A DNA stretch of 64,000 nt from Aplectana chamaeleonis. Lineage: Eukaryota > Nematoda > Chromadorea > Rhabditida > Cosmocercidae. Location: assembly GCA_029168955.1 (NCBI GenBank), contig JAPDOI010000383.1:372001-436000 (forward strand), written 5' to 3'. Shown here in pieces: positions 10,560 through 21,552 of the stretch. The notes under the pieces were generated by a model. That model did not search any database, was not told the origin of the DNA, and saw only the letters and a list, made by a program, of their open reading frames with translations. The position numbers and the translations under genes are program-made. The stretch's first letter is position 1; each line of letters begins with the position of its first letter.

Positions 10560-11170
10560 CCAGGGCGTTTTGAAAAATTCTTCCTGATTCACTCAAAACT
10601 TGAATGTAGACGGAATCTAGGGTGCTGAAAACGAATTTGCGATCCGCTTGTGGAAATTTTGAGGTCTACTGGGTTACGGTAGGTACCATGCCATTTAACG
10701 GGCAAAACCTACCTTAATATTTCGAAAATCTATTAATGGACATCAAATTCGTATTCAGCACCTCAAATAACGCCCGCATAGAAATTGTTTAGACAAATTT
10801 GAGACTATGACCAAACTACCGTATACCCACCGTAATCTACCGTAAGATGTAAAATATCAATAACCTGATCTCAGATCCGTGTTCAGCACTCCGAATAACC
10901 CCCTGAGAAACAACTCGAGCGATATCTATCGTATCATACAGGAAATCATCTGAAGTGGGCTTTGCCCTCAAATCTGATACATTTTTCCTGATTGCTTTCA
11001 CAACACCCTAATTATAAGTAAACGCTCAACCGACAATCCGTACAAGTCCAGAACGCTATCGCTCAACGCTAAGTTCGAAGAATCTTCTTTCACCCGAACT
11101 TCCCCTAGGTGGTTGTTTTGGGCGTTGAACACGATTATGGGATCCGCTCACAGTTTTCATGAAGATTTCT
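10560..11170 (+). repeat. Dispersed repeat 'F' copy
   Basis: Contains 'gaattcgtattcagcacct', 'tatgaccaaactaccgta', 'cgtgttcagcactccgaata' and 'gggcgttgaacacgatta' phrases in the order found at 40280-40950. Non-coding. Confidence 0.5.
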
Positions 11171-11214
11171 GGGCGTTTCGGAGGGTGCAATGAGTTCCGA
11201 ATTCAGAGGGAAAC

Positions 11215-11350
11215 GCCTACTACAACTTCTTTTAGAGTGATTCTAGCCAGCTGCAAAGGGCATATGTGGACTCTGCGTCCAAAACTGACTTTCGTGAAGT
11301 ACATTCCATTCGGAATGGTCAGTATAGCGAATAGAAGGTCCCTTGTCAGT
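11215..11350 (+). repeat. Dispersed repeat 'J', right arm
   Basis: Right partner of 10380-10515 and direct relative of 6615-6725, sharing 'gattctag', a Cys-coding-free 25-base gap, then 'gaagtacattccattcggaa'. Confidence 0.5.
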
Positions 11351-11467
11351 CTCATCTACCTCAGCCACTTGTTTGAAGATTTTGTCTTAAATTTCATTAG
11401 TTTGAATTTAGGGTAAAGATTCATTTGGCGGAGTAATTTTACGCGTAGATTCGAACTTTTTTCAGAC

Positions 11468-11510
11468 TCCTAAGAAGGCGAGACCGCCGAAACGTTAGTC
11501 TGTCAATAAT
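11468..11510 (+). ncRNA. Degenerate hammerhead-ribozyme-like motif
   Basis: 'cctaagaaggcgagac' followed by 'cgccgaaacgttagtctgtc'. The perfect stem II GGCG-AGAC-CGCC leads into GAAAC. A one- or two-pair stem III (C-GUUA-G) follows, then GUC, the classic cleavage triplet. Short-helix-III type I hammerheads are known from Penelope-like elements. The 5' core should read CUGANGA but is CCTAAGA here, differing at two conserved positions, so this copy should be inactive. A Penelope remnant lies 1.2 kb upstream on the same strand. Confidence 0.35.
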
Positions 11511-11539
11511 CCATCATACCAGTACCTCGTGCCTGCTAA

Positions 11540-12000
11540 AGTCAACGTGTAAGCTCCATTCTGATGTCGAGGTTCATCGATAGTCGAACGTGAAGAATAT
11601 TTAGAAGTATTGATAATGCCGCAGGGCCCACCCAAGCTTGCTAGTCAACGGCAGATTTTTCTTCTCATTTTTGGTGAACAAAATACCCGTGAACGTGGGA
11701 GAGGAATGTTCCAGTCCACACACAATGTTTATATACCTAAAGTCTTCACTGTCGATACACGAAGGAATAGCACGAAAAAAAACAAAGAAACCCAAAAAAA
11801 ATGTCAGCTGTTCCGTCATCGATTGATGGCAAACCTGGAGCCGAACCAACCATGGCTATAGTATGCTAAGCGAAAATACGCAACCGCACCAGCGCCTTTT
11901 TGCATTGGCGTAGACTGCGTTCTATTGCAAAAAGTTGGCTAAGATTATCGATTAAAGCATGGTGACGCTTACTATGATAGTCGGGTCTCATACATATGCT
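11540..12000. other. No feature recognised
   Basis: AT-rich sequence with no domain, splice-bounded exon or repeat that I can match elsewhere in the window. Confidence 0.4.
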
Positions 12001-12012
12001 CTGTTTCGAAGT

Positions 12013-12152
12013 TGAATTCACTTTGTTCCATCGCGTGCTAGTGCGGAGCGATGGTAAAGACAGCGAGAAAGTGTGATGAGAAGGAGATGCAGCATACGCG
12101 CGCACATACACGCGATCAACGGCAGTGACTTCCACTACGAAAAAGAGGATAC
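12013..12152 (-). mobile_element. MITE family G, diverged copy
   Basis: Reverse complement reads TATCCTCTTTTTCGTAG, then 'catctccttctc', 'cactttctcgctgtct', 'atcgctccgcac'. This is the same order as the intact copies at 45012-45168 and 49682-49828, but diverged and lacking a clean second end. Confidence 0.5.
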
Positions 12153-12640
12153 ATACTCTGGGAGAATCCCCCGCGATCGTTCACGGATGGAATCCCCTCG
12201 GTTTCTGATAGAGGCCGAGAGGATACTAGCATGGGGCTATCTGGGATCTATCGCGAGATTCTGCCAGTCTCAAACCGAGAGGGTACCGCGTTCGTTCACC
12301 GCCATGCTCCATCGCGAAACCGCGGTGAACCGAAGCTCGGAACTATCGCCTTGACGATCGCGAGATTTTGCCGGCCTCCAGCCCCGATCATACCGCGTCC
12401 TATCCTCTATGTCCTCTCGGTGTTACACCCGAACGGATGTTGTCTGTCAGATCAACCCGAAGCTATAATGTATTGCCCGTGCCGTAGTTCGCGCTGCTTT
12501 ACAAATCTGCACATCATGAGAATGCGGGACTAGGGAAAGACGAACACGGGACGATCGCGGGAACAACACGGTACTAGCGCGAAAGATTCTCTCGGAGTAG
12601 CTGAGTGCTGCTTACACCTCTATGGAAGTATAAGACGCGC
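12153..12640. repeat. Imperfect inverted-repeat region
   Basis: The left end 'tctgggagaatcccccgcga' and right end 'gcgaaagattctctcggag' are loosely complementary, with repeated 'tcgcgagatt(c/t)tgcc' inside. Probably a decayed foldback. No coding evidence. Confidence 0.35.
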
Positions 12641-12657
12641 ACCTGTGTCTGTAACTG

Positions 12658-13144
12658 TTAAAGACAGCATACACGCTCAAACAGTTGTTGAGAAAAGGAC
12701 GATACTGGTGTTGTATGGCTCCAGATATAACGCTCACGTCGTTGGAAGCGTCAAAAACGGGTGGAACTTACTATATTTGAGCAATCGTGAATCAAAATTT
12801 TCGCAGTCCCCGCCCATTTGCTTTGCAGTCTCCACCACGCCCCAATTCAAACTCGCCCTGACTGATCTTCCTAATACGGTCGCTTCGGCTAGTTTTTGAT
12901 GCTTCCACCCTACGTACGCGCCTTAGTACAGACGGCACAATCTATAAGTTTCGCTATCACAACCGAGTTATCGCTGGCACATGCTGCTATGTAACTCGTC
13001 AACTTTCACTCCCTAACAAAATCAACCGCCATTCCTCTATTTGCAAGTAGTTTTCTTTTTTTTTGTAAGTTTTTAATTGCCAGCTCCAAACCTTCGATTT
13101 ATGTCAGGAAATCGATACCAATTTTGACTGTATGCTTCTTTTAA
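12658..13144 (+). mobile_element. TTAA-flanked MITE, family B, copy B3 (diverged)
   Basis: Starts TTAAAGACAGCATACACGCT and ends 'ctgtatgcttcttttaa'. The interior shares 'cagttgttgagaaaagg' and 'ccaaaccttcgattta' with B1. Length 487 bp. Non-coding. Confidence 0.65.
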
Positions 13145-13332
13145 TATGCTTCCTTATGAAAAAAAACGAAAGAAACATGCAGAAATCGAGCTCACCCGAT
13201 CAGTGTAGAAGAAAAGTTACCTAAAAATATTTTGATCACACCATATATAAGCTCAGGAAGCCCAGAAGCCTTTCCATCAGATTCAGCCCGCGTTCTGTAG
13301 TGAATCTATAATCCTAATCCTTTATTTTCAGG

Positions 13333-13398
13333 AGAATCCTACGATGCTGTACCCCGACATACGTCCAACGTCGATCGCATACCTATGTTCTTGCTGAT
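13333..13398 (+). CDS. Possible terminal exon, unrecognised
   Basis: Follows a strong acceptor (tttattttcag|GAG). The frame beginning 'ENPTMLYPDIRPTSIAYLCS' ends at TGA at about 13398. A second frame stays open to 13449. No upstream exon could be matched, so this may be chance. Confidence 0.2.
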
Positions 13399-13750
13399 GT
13401 CCTAAACCCTACCTTCAACTACTACGCTGCAAGATCATTCTCTGGTTAATAAAATGTAAAAATGTTGTATCGTGTGGAAAAGAATTTGAATGACCGGATG
13501 ACCCCGGTATGGACTGGCACTGGTTAAGGATGCATCATTACATGAACTACTTCTTGAACCCGAGGCATGATTGATCATGTGGAAGGGAAATTGAAAATAC
13601 ATCATCACTGGCCACCTTTGAAATTCACTTTCTCTCTTCAAAATTCTGTTATACACTGATTGTAGGAGAGACTTTAAAAAAATGGGCCACCAACTATCCA
13701 CTCAGCCGTCCCTGAGAAATAACACAGGCGGCTTACAGTGAGGCGTGTAT

Positions 13751-13886
13751 GGGGCCGAATAGACTCCCGCCGCTGAAAGGCGCGGCAGCTTATGATAGAG
13801 GGGAATCGATCATGCAGCGCCGCTTGATCGATACTCCTTCATTGCATGCTGTCGCGCATTTCAGCGGCGGGAGTCTAATCGGCCCC
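13751..13886. mobile_element. GC-rich palindromic MITE (family H)
   Basis: Ends GGGGCCGAATAGACTCCCGC and its near-complement, with 'cgctgaaa...tttcagcg' just inside. The 136-bp element can fold on itself almost end to end. It is flanked by TAT on both sides, a possible target duplication. Partial relatives lie at 41396 and 43040-43075. Confidence 0.75.
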
Positions 13887-13889
13887 TAT

Positions 13890-14480
13890 GAGGAAGTAGT
13901 GCAGTTTCAGCCTTCGGACCACCTTTTTACAGGATGAAATATGTAGTTGTTGAATCACATTTCTTATAAATAGATTAGGCAAAAAAAATGCATGTGCCAG
14001 GTGATCTTTCCTTCGATACCTACCGTGTCTCGCGGAACCATGGCGTCAGTCAGACCGAGCTCGAATTTCTGCACCACACCCTTCAGGTCTTACCAGTTGC
14101 TACATACATTGCTGCCACTCCGCACGCTGGAACATGAAGATAAAATGGAAGAAATCAAATTTTTTAATCACGCCTGCTAAAGTCGGGTCACACCAATAGC
14201 CGCGAAATTGAGGTCGTTAAATTAACTTATTTTCGTCAGAAAAGATGAGTATGCGCTTGAAATCGCTCATGTAGATATGGTCTCCTGGTCAAGTTTATTC
14301 TAGTGAATTGACGAGGCTTCACCCGTCCAATCACTAGACTGAAATTAATAAAGGGACTCTTCGTGGCTGTGACAAAATTTCGGTAGCATATCGTGCGAAA
14401 AAAGATCACCAACATTTGATGGCGACCTCGTAGTTGTATTGAAGTTTTGTGGTAATGGTTTCTGTGTGAGTGTATTGCTG
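13890..14480. other. No feature recognised
   Basis: Unique-looking AT-rich DNA. No splice-bounded exon, domain or internal repeat was seen. Confidence 0.4.
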
Positions 14481-14845
14481 TTGATCTCGTGCCGCAATAG
14501 TAGTCAGCCGTGGTCATTTTTCACGGTCTTCGGCCACAATTTGAACACAATCCATCCATTGGTCGTTATTCCACTTCCTGCGAAGCAAAACATCGCGCCT
14601 GAATTGTCTTTCAATGCCGATTGATTTCAAATCCTCCTTCACCACATCCGTCCAAAACTTCCAGGCGGCCGTTCTCAGACAGGACTAGGAAGCTTAGAGC
14701 GTGTCGAAAAATACGATCTAGCGGTCTCCTTAAATTATGCGCGAACAAACGAAGACGACCTTCTGTTGCCGCTTGAGATGGCATTGGGAAATGTTGGCAC
14801 CTCCGTCGGGTCAAACGTTGATGTAACTCTGAGAATTTTTGCCGC
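14480..14845 (-). repeat. RTE 3'-end fragment
   Basis: Matches the 3' region of the full-length RTE ('tcatttttcacggtcttc', 'cgaagcaaaacatcgcgcc', 'caccacatccgtccaaaact') but is diverged. It breaks off at 'aacgttgatgtaa' into a GA-rich block. It starts the tandem series described next. Confidence 0.75.
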
Positions 14846-16173
14846 GACTCTCCCGCGACTCCTCCGGCTCGGTGCCTGCCGGCGCCGAGCCGGAGGAGTC
14901 GGGGGGCAGTCGCGGAGGAGATGCGGGGCAGTCGCGGAGGGGTACGGGAAAGACGTGGAGGAGACGCGGGGGAGAACGCGGAGGAGACTCGGGGAGACGC
15001 GGAGATGATGCGGGGTTGTTGCTGGAAGTCTAGGGCTTAGCAAGCGGCTCTCATCTAGACCTGTTGTTGGCAGTGTAGTTGTCGCCCATTTTCTCGCAAT
15101 CGACCCATCACGCCAGCGTTAGCTGCGTTTGTGGTAGGTGGTCATCTGCAAGAAACTGGGCCGCAAATCTACTCCAAACAAGAGGTCTAAATGAAAGCCG
15201 CTTCTCAAACCCTGGACTCCGCCGCAGCTAACCCGCGACTTCTCCCCACTGGGTCCGCAGGCATCGAGCAGCACAGAATCGTGGTGGAACCACGTTAAAG
15301 ATGTGGCTCACGACTCGTTCGACTACAGGGATAACATAGAATCAGTGCAGACGATAAACGTGTTCTAGTTTTCGGTGTTTTTGTGTAGGCCGGTTGGTTT
15401 TCGCCTGACGCGATCATTCATCATCTTTACCGAAACGTGCCGTCCTGGCAATCTGGCGGTCTCCTTAAATTATGCGCGAACAAACGAAGACGACCTTCCG
15501 TTGCCTCTTGGAATGGCGTTGGGAGATGTTGGCACCTCCCTCGTGCTTAACGTTGATGTAAGGCGTCAAGCTCATTGTAGAGATCTTCGTTGTGGCACAT
15601 TCTCTGAGAATTTTCGCCGCGACTCCTCCGCCTCGGTGCCTGCCGGCGCCGAATCGGAGGAGATGTGGGACAGTCGCGGAGGAGACACGGGAATCACGCG
15701 GAGGAGATGCGGGGAGAACGCGGAAGAGACGCGGAGATGATGCGGGGTTGTCGCTGGAAGTCTAGGCTGTCATCTAGACCTGTTGTTGGCAGTGTAGTTG
15801 TCGCCCATTTTCTCGCAATCGACCCATCACGCCAGCGTTCGCTGCGTTTGTGGTAGGGGGTCATCTTCGAGTAACGGGGCGGCAAATCTAATCCCAACAA
15901 TAGGTCTAAATGAGAGCCGCTTCTCAAACCCTGGACTCCGCCGCAACTAACCCGCGACTTCTCCCCACTGGGTCCGCAGGCATCGAGCAGCACAGTATCG
16001 TGGTAGAACCGCGGTAAAGCTGTGGCTCACGACTCGTTCGACTACAGGGAGAACATAGAGGCAATGCACATGATAAACGTGTTCTAGTTTTCGATGTAAT
16101 TGTGTAGGCCGGTTGGTTTTCGCCTGACGCGGCCATTCCTCATCTTGACCGAAACGTGCCGTCCTGGCGATCT
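14722..16173. repeat. Tandem duplication (two units of about 728 bp) fusing RTE ends to a GA-rich block
   Basis: Unit 1 (14722-15449) and unit 2 (15450-16173) both begin 'ggcggtctccttaaattatg', carry an RTE tail and then a GGAG-rich minisatellite-like block ('gcggaggagatgcgggg'). They share 'tagacctgttgttggcagtg', 'gcagcacag(a/t)atcgtggt' and end at 'ggttggttttcgcctgacgc'. A third start at 16174 runs on into RTE copy 3. The units differ by scattered substitutions and small indels. Short open frames here are by-products of the GC-rich repeats. Confidence 0.8.
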
Positions 16174-16265
16174 GGCGGTCTTCTTCAAATAAGCGCAAGC
16201 AAACGAAGACGGCCTTCCGTTGCCTCTTGGGATGGCGTTGGGAGATGTTGGCACCTCCCTCGTGT

Positions 16266-17486
16266 TTAACGTTGATGTGAGGCGTCAAACTCGTTGTAGA
16301 GATCTTCGTTGTGGCACACTCGCGGCCAGAAAGATCCAAGCAAACGTTCAAACAGCTTCCTCTTTGTGCAACCCAACCTTTCCATCTGCGTCTTCGGTGC
16401 TGCCCACGTCTCTGATCCGTACATCATGATAGGGTGAATAGCGGATAAGTAGACGCTCGACTTAACTTCCTTTGCGATGGGGGTAGACCACATACACCTG
16501 GTTAGAGAATTGAATGCAGACGTAGCTTTCGCACATCGTTGTCGAATATCCGCTGCATGAACTACCATCGTTCTTCAGCAAACAGCCAAAAATAACAGAA
16601 ATCGTCCACCAGTTCGATACGTTGTCCGTCCACACTAACTCCCGTTGAAGTTCTCTGAGAGACCCACATCTGCTTGCATTTGTCCGGACGAAGACGCAGT
16701 CCATAGGCTGCTGCATACTTCGAAACGACGTTCACAATCCTTTGCAGTTTTGCGTTGTTTTCATCGGATAACACAATGTCGTCGGCGTACTCCAGGTCGA
16801 CAAGGGAGCGTCCTGATGCTGTTAGGATCACATTCGCAGGAAACTGTCCTGCAACTCTACGCATGATGTCATCAACGGCGAGGTTGAAAAGAAAAGGTCC
16901 TGCAACGGCTCCTTGCCTTACTCCTGTTTTCACCTCGAAAGCTGACGTAAATCCGGCAGGTGTACGAACTGCTGCTGTTGTTCCTCTGTTCATGTCCTCG
17001 ATTTGTCCAACATACTTTTCCGGGAATCCATCGGCTCGCGCAGCGTTGAGCAATCGATTACGATGAGGAGAGTCGAACGCGGCTTCAAAGTTCAGAAAAG
17101 CAAGCTGTGATGGCTTCGAATACCGCTGCCACGATTCAACTACCCTTCTCACGACGAACACTTGGTCTATGGTCGATATTCCAGGTCGAAAACCGGCTTC
17201 CTCATCTCTGGTCGTTCCCTCACGATGTTTGATGAGTCGCTCAAAAATGATACGTTCTAGAACCTTGTACATGACACGCAGTAGAGAAATCCCGTTATAG
17301 TTCATGGGGTCCGTGATGGATATCTTCTTGTGAAGAGGTACGATGATCGCATGCCTCCACGAATCGGGTATCCTTTCGCTCATCTCTATGGCACGGATGG
17401 CGTTGATCATTTCACGAATCCCAGACGGAGGAAGAGCATTCATTATTCCAGCAAAGATGTTGTCATTTTCGAATGCCTTTCCATCC
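16266..17486 (-). pseudogene. RTE reverse transcriptase fragment
   Basis: Covers RT motifs 'MNYNGISLLRVMYKVLERI', 'FEAAFDSPH', 'GVRQGAVAGPFLF' and 'EYADDIVL' (YADD intact), then 'YLSAIHPIMMYGSETWAAP'. A frame change near 16590 and loss of the endonuclease half make it non-functional. It continues beyond the MITE at 17949-18009 ('EEPPTEAEVLNCVR'-like). Confidence 0.85.
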
Positions 17487-17948
17487 TTAAAGGCAGCATA
17501 CACGCTCGTAAACGTGATTGGGATAACTACGGAAATAGAATGGTAGATTACAACGCCTACGCATTTTGAAGCGTCAAAAACGACCCACAATGCCGTTTCA
17601 GGAGTACAAAGTTAGACTCCGCCTGTATTTTCACGCCCCTTGTATTTGTCCTTTTCTTGCAACGCAAGGTTGCTGGGTCATCTCAACCGTCAGTGATGTA
17701 TATGGTTTACTTGTTAGGCAATCCACCAACAGTACCGAAGGTCAAGAGGACCCAGCAACTTTGCGTCGCAGGAAAACGCCAAATACAGGGGGCGTGAAAA
17801 TACGGGCGCGGCCAAATTTGTTACTCCTGTAACGGCATTGTGGGTCGTTTTTGACGCTTCAAAATGCGTAGGCGTTCTAATCTAGGCCATACCTATCCAT
17901 TTCCGTAGTTATCCCAGTCACGTTTACGAGCGTGTATGCTGCCTTTAA
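17487..17948. mobile_element. TTAA-flanked MITE, family B, copy B2, inserted in RTE copy 3
   Basis: 462 bp with long inverted ends (about 130-180 bp). They start TTAAAGGCAGCATACACGCT and end with the complement AGCGTGTATGCTGCCTTTAA. Inside, 'tttgaagcgtcaaaaacgac' is inverted at 17848-17868. Host RTE sequence continues directly on both sides. The other RTE copies read CTTCATTT where this site implies CTTAATTT, consistent with a TTAA target duplicated on insertion. Confidence 0.88.
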
Positions 17949-18429
17949 TTTCCCGGACACAATTCAAAACTTCAGCCTCAGTCGGCGGTTCCTCACTGAC
18001 ATCATAATGTAATGTAACTTAATAATTTGAAAATTCGTTGGTTGATTTAGTGGTTGGCGGTTTTTAAGACTTTTTCCAATACCGAAAAAAAATTCCCAAA
18101 CTTATCAGCCACTCTGTTGTGACTCCCTTCATCCTTTTGACAGCCAAAGTAGATCGTTGCGTGTTGCCGAGTAAGCTCAGTCTTGTGCCAGCCTTTCAAC
18201 GTCTTGTGCCTATTCCAGAGTGCGACCGCGGAGCGATCTGATAGCATTATTATCATGAGTATCGATCGTGATCGCGTCGATGGCTGATTCTCATTCGTAA
18301 CATGTTATCGCAGCGATCGGATGTGGAACTCTAAAAAATGCCTTACACCTTTTTCATACTTTAGACGCAGCTTTTTGAGCTACAACGAAATCAGTGATTC
18401 AAAATGCTAAAAAATTGGGTGGAACTAGA

Positions 18430-18620
18430 TAGGCAGCTATTCTGAAAGAACTGGCCGCTGTAGTACCGCAACCGTGCCGCAGTCCCCATAGCTCCGCAGT
18501 CGTACCGCAATGACGATGCGATGGGCTCGCACTCGTGTCAAATACCGCAATAGCGCCGCAATGATTGCGGTACTACTGCGGAGCTACTGCGGCGAAATCA
18601 CAGTGCCGCTGAAACCAGCC
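18430..18620. repeat. Palindromic 'taccgcaat' repeat
   Basis: 'gtagtaccgcaaccgtgccgc', 'agtcgtaccgcaatgac', then inverted 'gattgcggtactactgcgg'. The same gattgcggtac unit is tandem at 22150-22275. Non-coding, hairpin-capable. Confidence 0.5.
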
Positions 18621-18852
18621 CCAGCCTTGCCATTTATCGATTCACTCAACCCGGCTTGCCACGCTTCTCATCCATTCGTCTTCGTTTTTCAGTTCTGTTG
18701 GAGCAAAAGCGCGTCTCCCTTGCTTCTCTCGAAATCCGTAACCTCTCTTAGGGAAACACTGACGCGTTCATCGTCCTCAGTCTTATAAGCGTTCATGTTG
18801 ACAAAGTTTTGATCATTTTTTTCGCGTGAAAGATTGGAATCATTTTTTGAGC

Positions 18853-19335
18853 TTAAAGGCACAGTCCAGCCTCAGAGGTAATTTTTGATATTTTGGTCCG
18901 GTCGCCGCCTATAGCAACCCTGCCGAGCGCGAAATCTCAATTTGCTCAAATAAGCGAGAGAAAGCTAGGAAAAAATCGGCCACGCCCCCTTGGAAGAAAA
19001 AAATGGGTAACGCCCACTGGCAGGTTTCCGACCTGAATAGGGAAGAGGCGCGCAAATGATTTTATTTAAAATCTATGTTCTTCCGTTTGTTTCCGGTCTG
19101 GCTTTATATTGTGACCTGTTTCTGAATGATGGCTTCGAATAACGAGAAAATACAGGCTCGAGACAACTCGTCCGCGAACTTTTACCAGTTCAGATTCAAA
19201 TTATTTGAGGAGCCGTAACACAGTTCGTAGTGAGTTCTGAGCGATTCTGGAGACACCGTTGTGATCAGCGTGAAATTTTCTCCAAGATAGGCAGAAAAAC
19301 GAAAAATCGATCCCGAGCTTGGACTGTGGCTTTAA
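18853..19335 (+). mobile_element. TTAA-flanked MITE, family D, copy D1
   Basis: Starts TTAAAGGCACAGTCCAGCCT and ends 'cttggactgtggctttaa'. Length 483 bp. Shares its right TTAA (19332-19335) with the next element. Related to D2 at 48831-49316. Confidence 0.7.
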
Positions 19336-19824
19336 AGGCAGTGTTCACGATGAAAAAAATTTTCGAAATTCCACTAGGATTGGGTAGTGGAGGGACACTC
19401 TGTAACGTTAACGTCGAAAGAAGGCATGAAAACGAGCCAGGAACAGCCTTAAAAGAGCCCGAAGTTGCAACTTCGAGCGCATTGAAACCCCAAAAAGCGC
19501 ATCACACGCCCACCGACGTGAACAAATGAATGTTCGAGATCGTGAGATGAGCGATGATTTTCAACCATTAGCCCCGTTCTTCCCTTCATTCTCAGCTTCT
19601 CTCTTTACTCAGGTCAGCTCGCATAGATCGGCTGCAAAAGACGGAAGTTACAAGCCTCGGAAAACTCGTTCACCATGTTTCCATAGCTCAATCTTTGAGG
19701 GACCATACCTGCGTTCACAGAAGGTCTTGTACGATTTCAGAGACGCCATTGGAATCAGCATGGGGCCGTTTTCAAGATAGGTGAAAGAACAGAAAAACGC
19801 TTTTCATCGTGAACACTGCGTTTA
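19332..19824 (+). mobile_element. TTAA-flanked MITE, family C, copy C1
   Basis: Starts TTAAAGGCAGTGTTCACGAT and ends ATCGTGAACACTGCGTTTA (last base of TTAA mutated). The interior shares 'gatgagcgatgattttc', 'ttacaagcctcggaaaactc' and 'ggaatcagcat' with family D. Families C and D therefore have the same core with different termini. Confidence 0.7.
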
Positions 19825-21280
19825 GGAAGCTTTTGAAGTTTTGAGCTTTTGAGTTTTTTGAGCACATTCGACCACACTTACCTAAATTCATGAACCTGAA
19901 TTCTATATTATGCGCATTCTAGGCCAAGCCGAGGTTCCATAGTCCTCTCGCGTGTGTTTCCAGGGATAAGCAGATTTTTTTCAAATTTATTATTTATTTA
20001 CGCCTGTTTGGTGTGTTTTGCGCACTGCGGACAAAACGTCAAACCAAACGTCGCAAATTGTTTTGAGCTTTCAGATTGTTAGGTAAGTGACATTGCTTTC
20101 TATTTCGTGTACAAGAAACTCTTGAAAAAAATAAGAAAGTTGAATGCTCATGTATGGATCTTACAATTTCCCCGGAATAAAAAAGTATTTTAAAATTTGG
20201 CAACAGTTCCTTTGGTATTAGGAAGTATGAACAACTGCCATATGGCTTGGGCGGGGTGATCCAATGGGTCGACTGGTTCACGAGATTTCCACAAGATTCC
20301 TGGCCGTTTTTCCAGTTACTTTCATTCCTACTATTCTCAGAAGAACCCAAACCTTACTTTCCTTCGAAAAACGGGCAATTTTCTCATCGTGAGCACTGCC
20401 TTTGAATCGGATTTCGAAAATCGGATGACCATGTCACAAACGAAGTATACAAAGCGTAGGTCGGATCCGCGGAAACGAAATGCATTGTCAGTACCACTTG
20501 TGCATCTATAGTAAAACTTTGCAGTACCACGCCCCAAGCTGCTGGTTCCGAAAAGTTCATTCATTCATTCATTGAGTACGTCGTATACGACAGACGCTAG
20601 AAAAAGTCGCAAAAATTCAGAAAACAATACGAAATACGAATATATCTTAGACTTCAGTAAAATTTTAGCCTTTTCCCTTTGAACGACATCGTCGACCTGG
20701 CAGTGAGGGTGGTTTTTCCCACGCGCAGATACGCTGACCCCGCTGAGTTATGAGCTTTGCTAAAATTTCACGATAAGATAAGGGTATCATCAGGAGTCAT
20801 TTGGGATGTTCTGGAAAAAGAAATCGGATTTGCTCAAAACATGTATGTAAACGCGTGTATGCTGAATTTAAGTGACAAGAGCGCAGCCGGTTCAATTACC
20901 CAAGTATGCGGTACATTGGCCCCGCTCAGCATCTGGAAGCCCTGCCCGTCCGGTTGCGGCGCCAGTGGAGGTTGGGCCACCTAGCCGCGACGTGTGGGTG
21001 TGCCGACCGCGACGCGTGTCGGTGTAAAGTAGTTCCCAAGCTAGATAAAAGTCTTGCAGAATGTGAACTACTCCTAATTAGGCGGCTAAACGCGACACGT
21101 CTAAATGTCAACAGCTCGACAACAGGCGGACGTCGCTGGGTAACGGGCAAAACTTAGGCTGACAATGCAGGCGATTTGAGTTGTCAAGAGCGTGCAGCTT
21201 ATGAGATGACAACTTATCAACTTGTTGTCGACGCCCCGCATTTCCTGAGTGGATTGGATGGAATAGTAAGCAATAGAGAG
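19825..21280. other. Repeat-derived DNA without recognised gene
   Basis: Contains a likely family C right end near 20386-20405 ('catcgtgagcactgcctttg') and a family B-like right end near 20853-20872 ('cgtgtatgctgaatttaa'), both isolated. 20900-21160 is GC-rich with no domain found. Confidence 0.35.
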
Positions 21281-21284
21281 TTGC

Positions 21285-21430
21285 CCAAATATTCGAGTAT
21301 TCGAATATTCAAAGAAGTTGATTATTCGGGTTATTCGAATAATCGAATATTCAAAGAAGTGGAATATTCTGTTCATTCGTGGATTATTCGAATTATTCGT
21401 TTGTTCGAATATTCAAAAAAATTATTCGTT
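21285..21430. repeat. Cluster of TTCGAATATTC palindromes
   Basis: At least eight overlapping 'attcgaatattc'-type palindromes within about 145 bp, with 'aaagaagt' spacers repeated twice. A looser version of the motif fills 41890-42640. Confidence 0.6.
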
Positions 21431-21439
21431 CCAACCCTC

Positions 21440-21552
21440 TACTGTATACTTCCCGCGTTGCGCGATCGCGACAGTGCATATCAGCAACATCGATTTTCGG
21501 CCGATGTTCATGACAAGCATTATGCCGCGTCGCTCGCTGCGGGAAGTATGCA
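21440..21552. repeat. Palindromic element
   Basis: 'gtatacttcccgcgttgcgcg' at the left faces 'cgctcgctgcgggaagtatgc' at the right, with 'catcgattttcggccgatg' as the central hairpin. Related in style to family H. Confidence 0.55.

Larger units (their letters stand above)
16112..18009 (-). mobile_element. RTE retrotransposon, copy 3, 5'-truncated and interrupted by a MITE
   Basis: The 3' end lies at 16112 ('gttggttttcgcctgac'). RTE homology is lost at about 18009 in the reverse transcriptase region. Between 17487 and 17948 a family-B MITE has been inserted. Close in sequence to the other copies but clearly more diverged. Confidence 0.88.
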
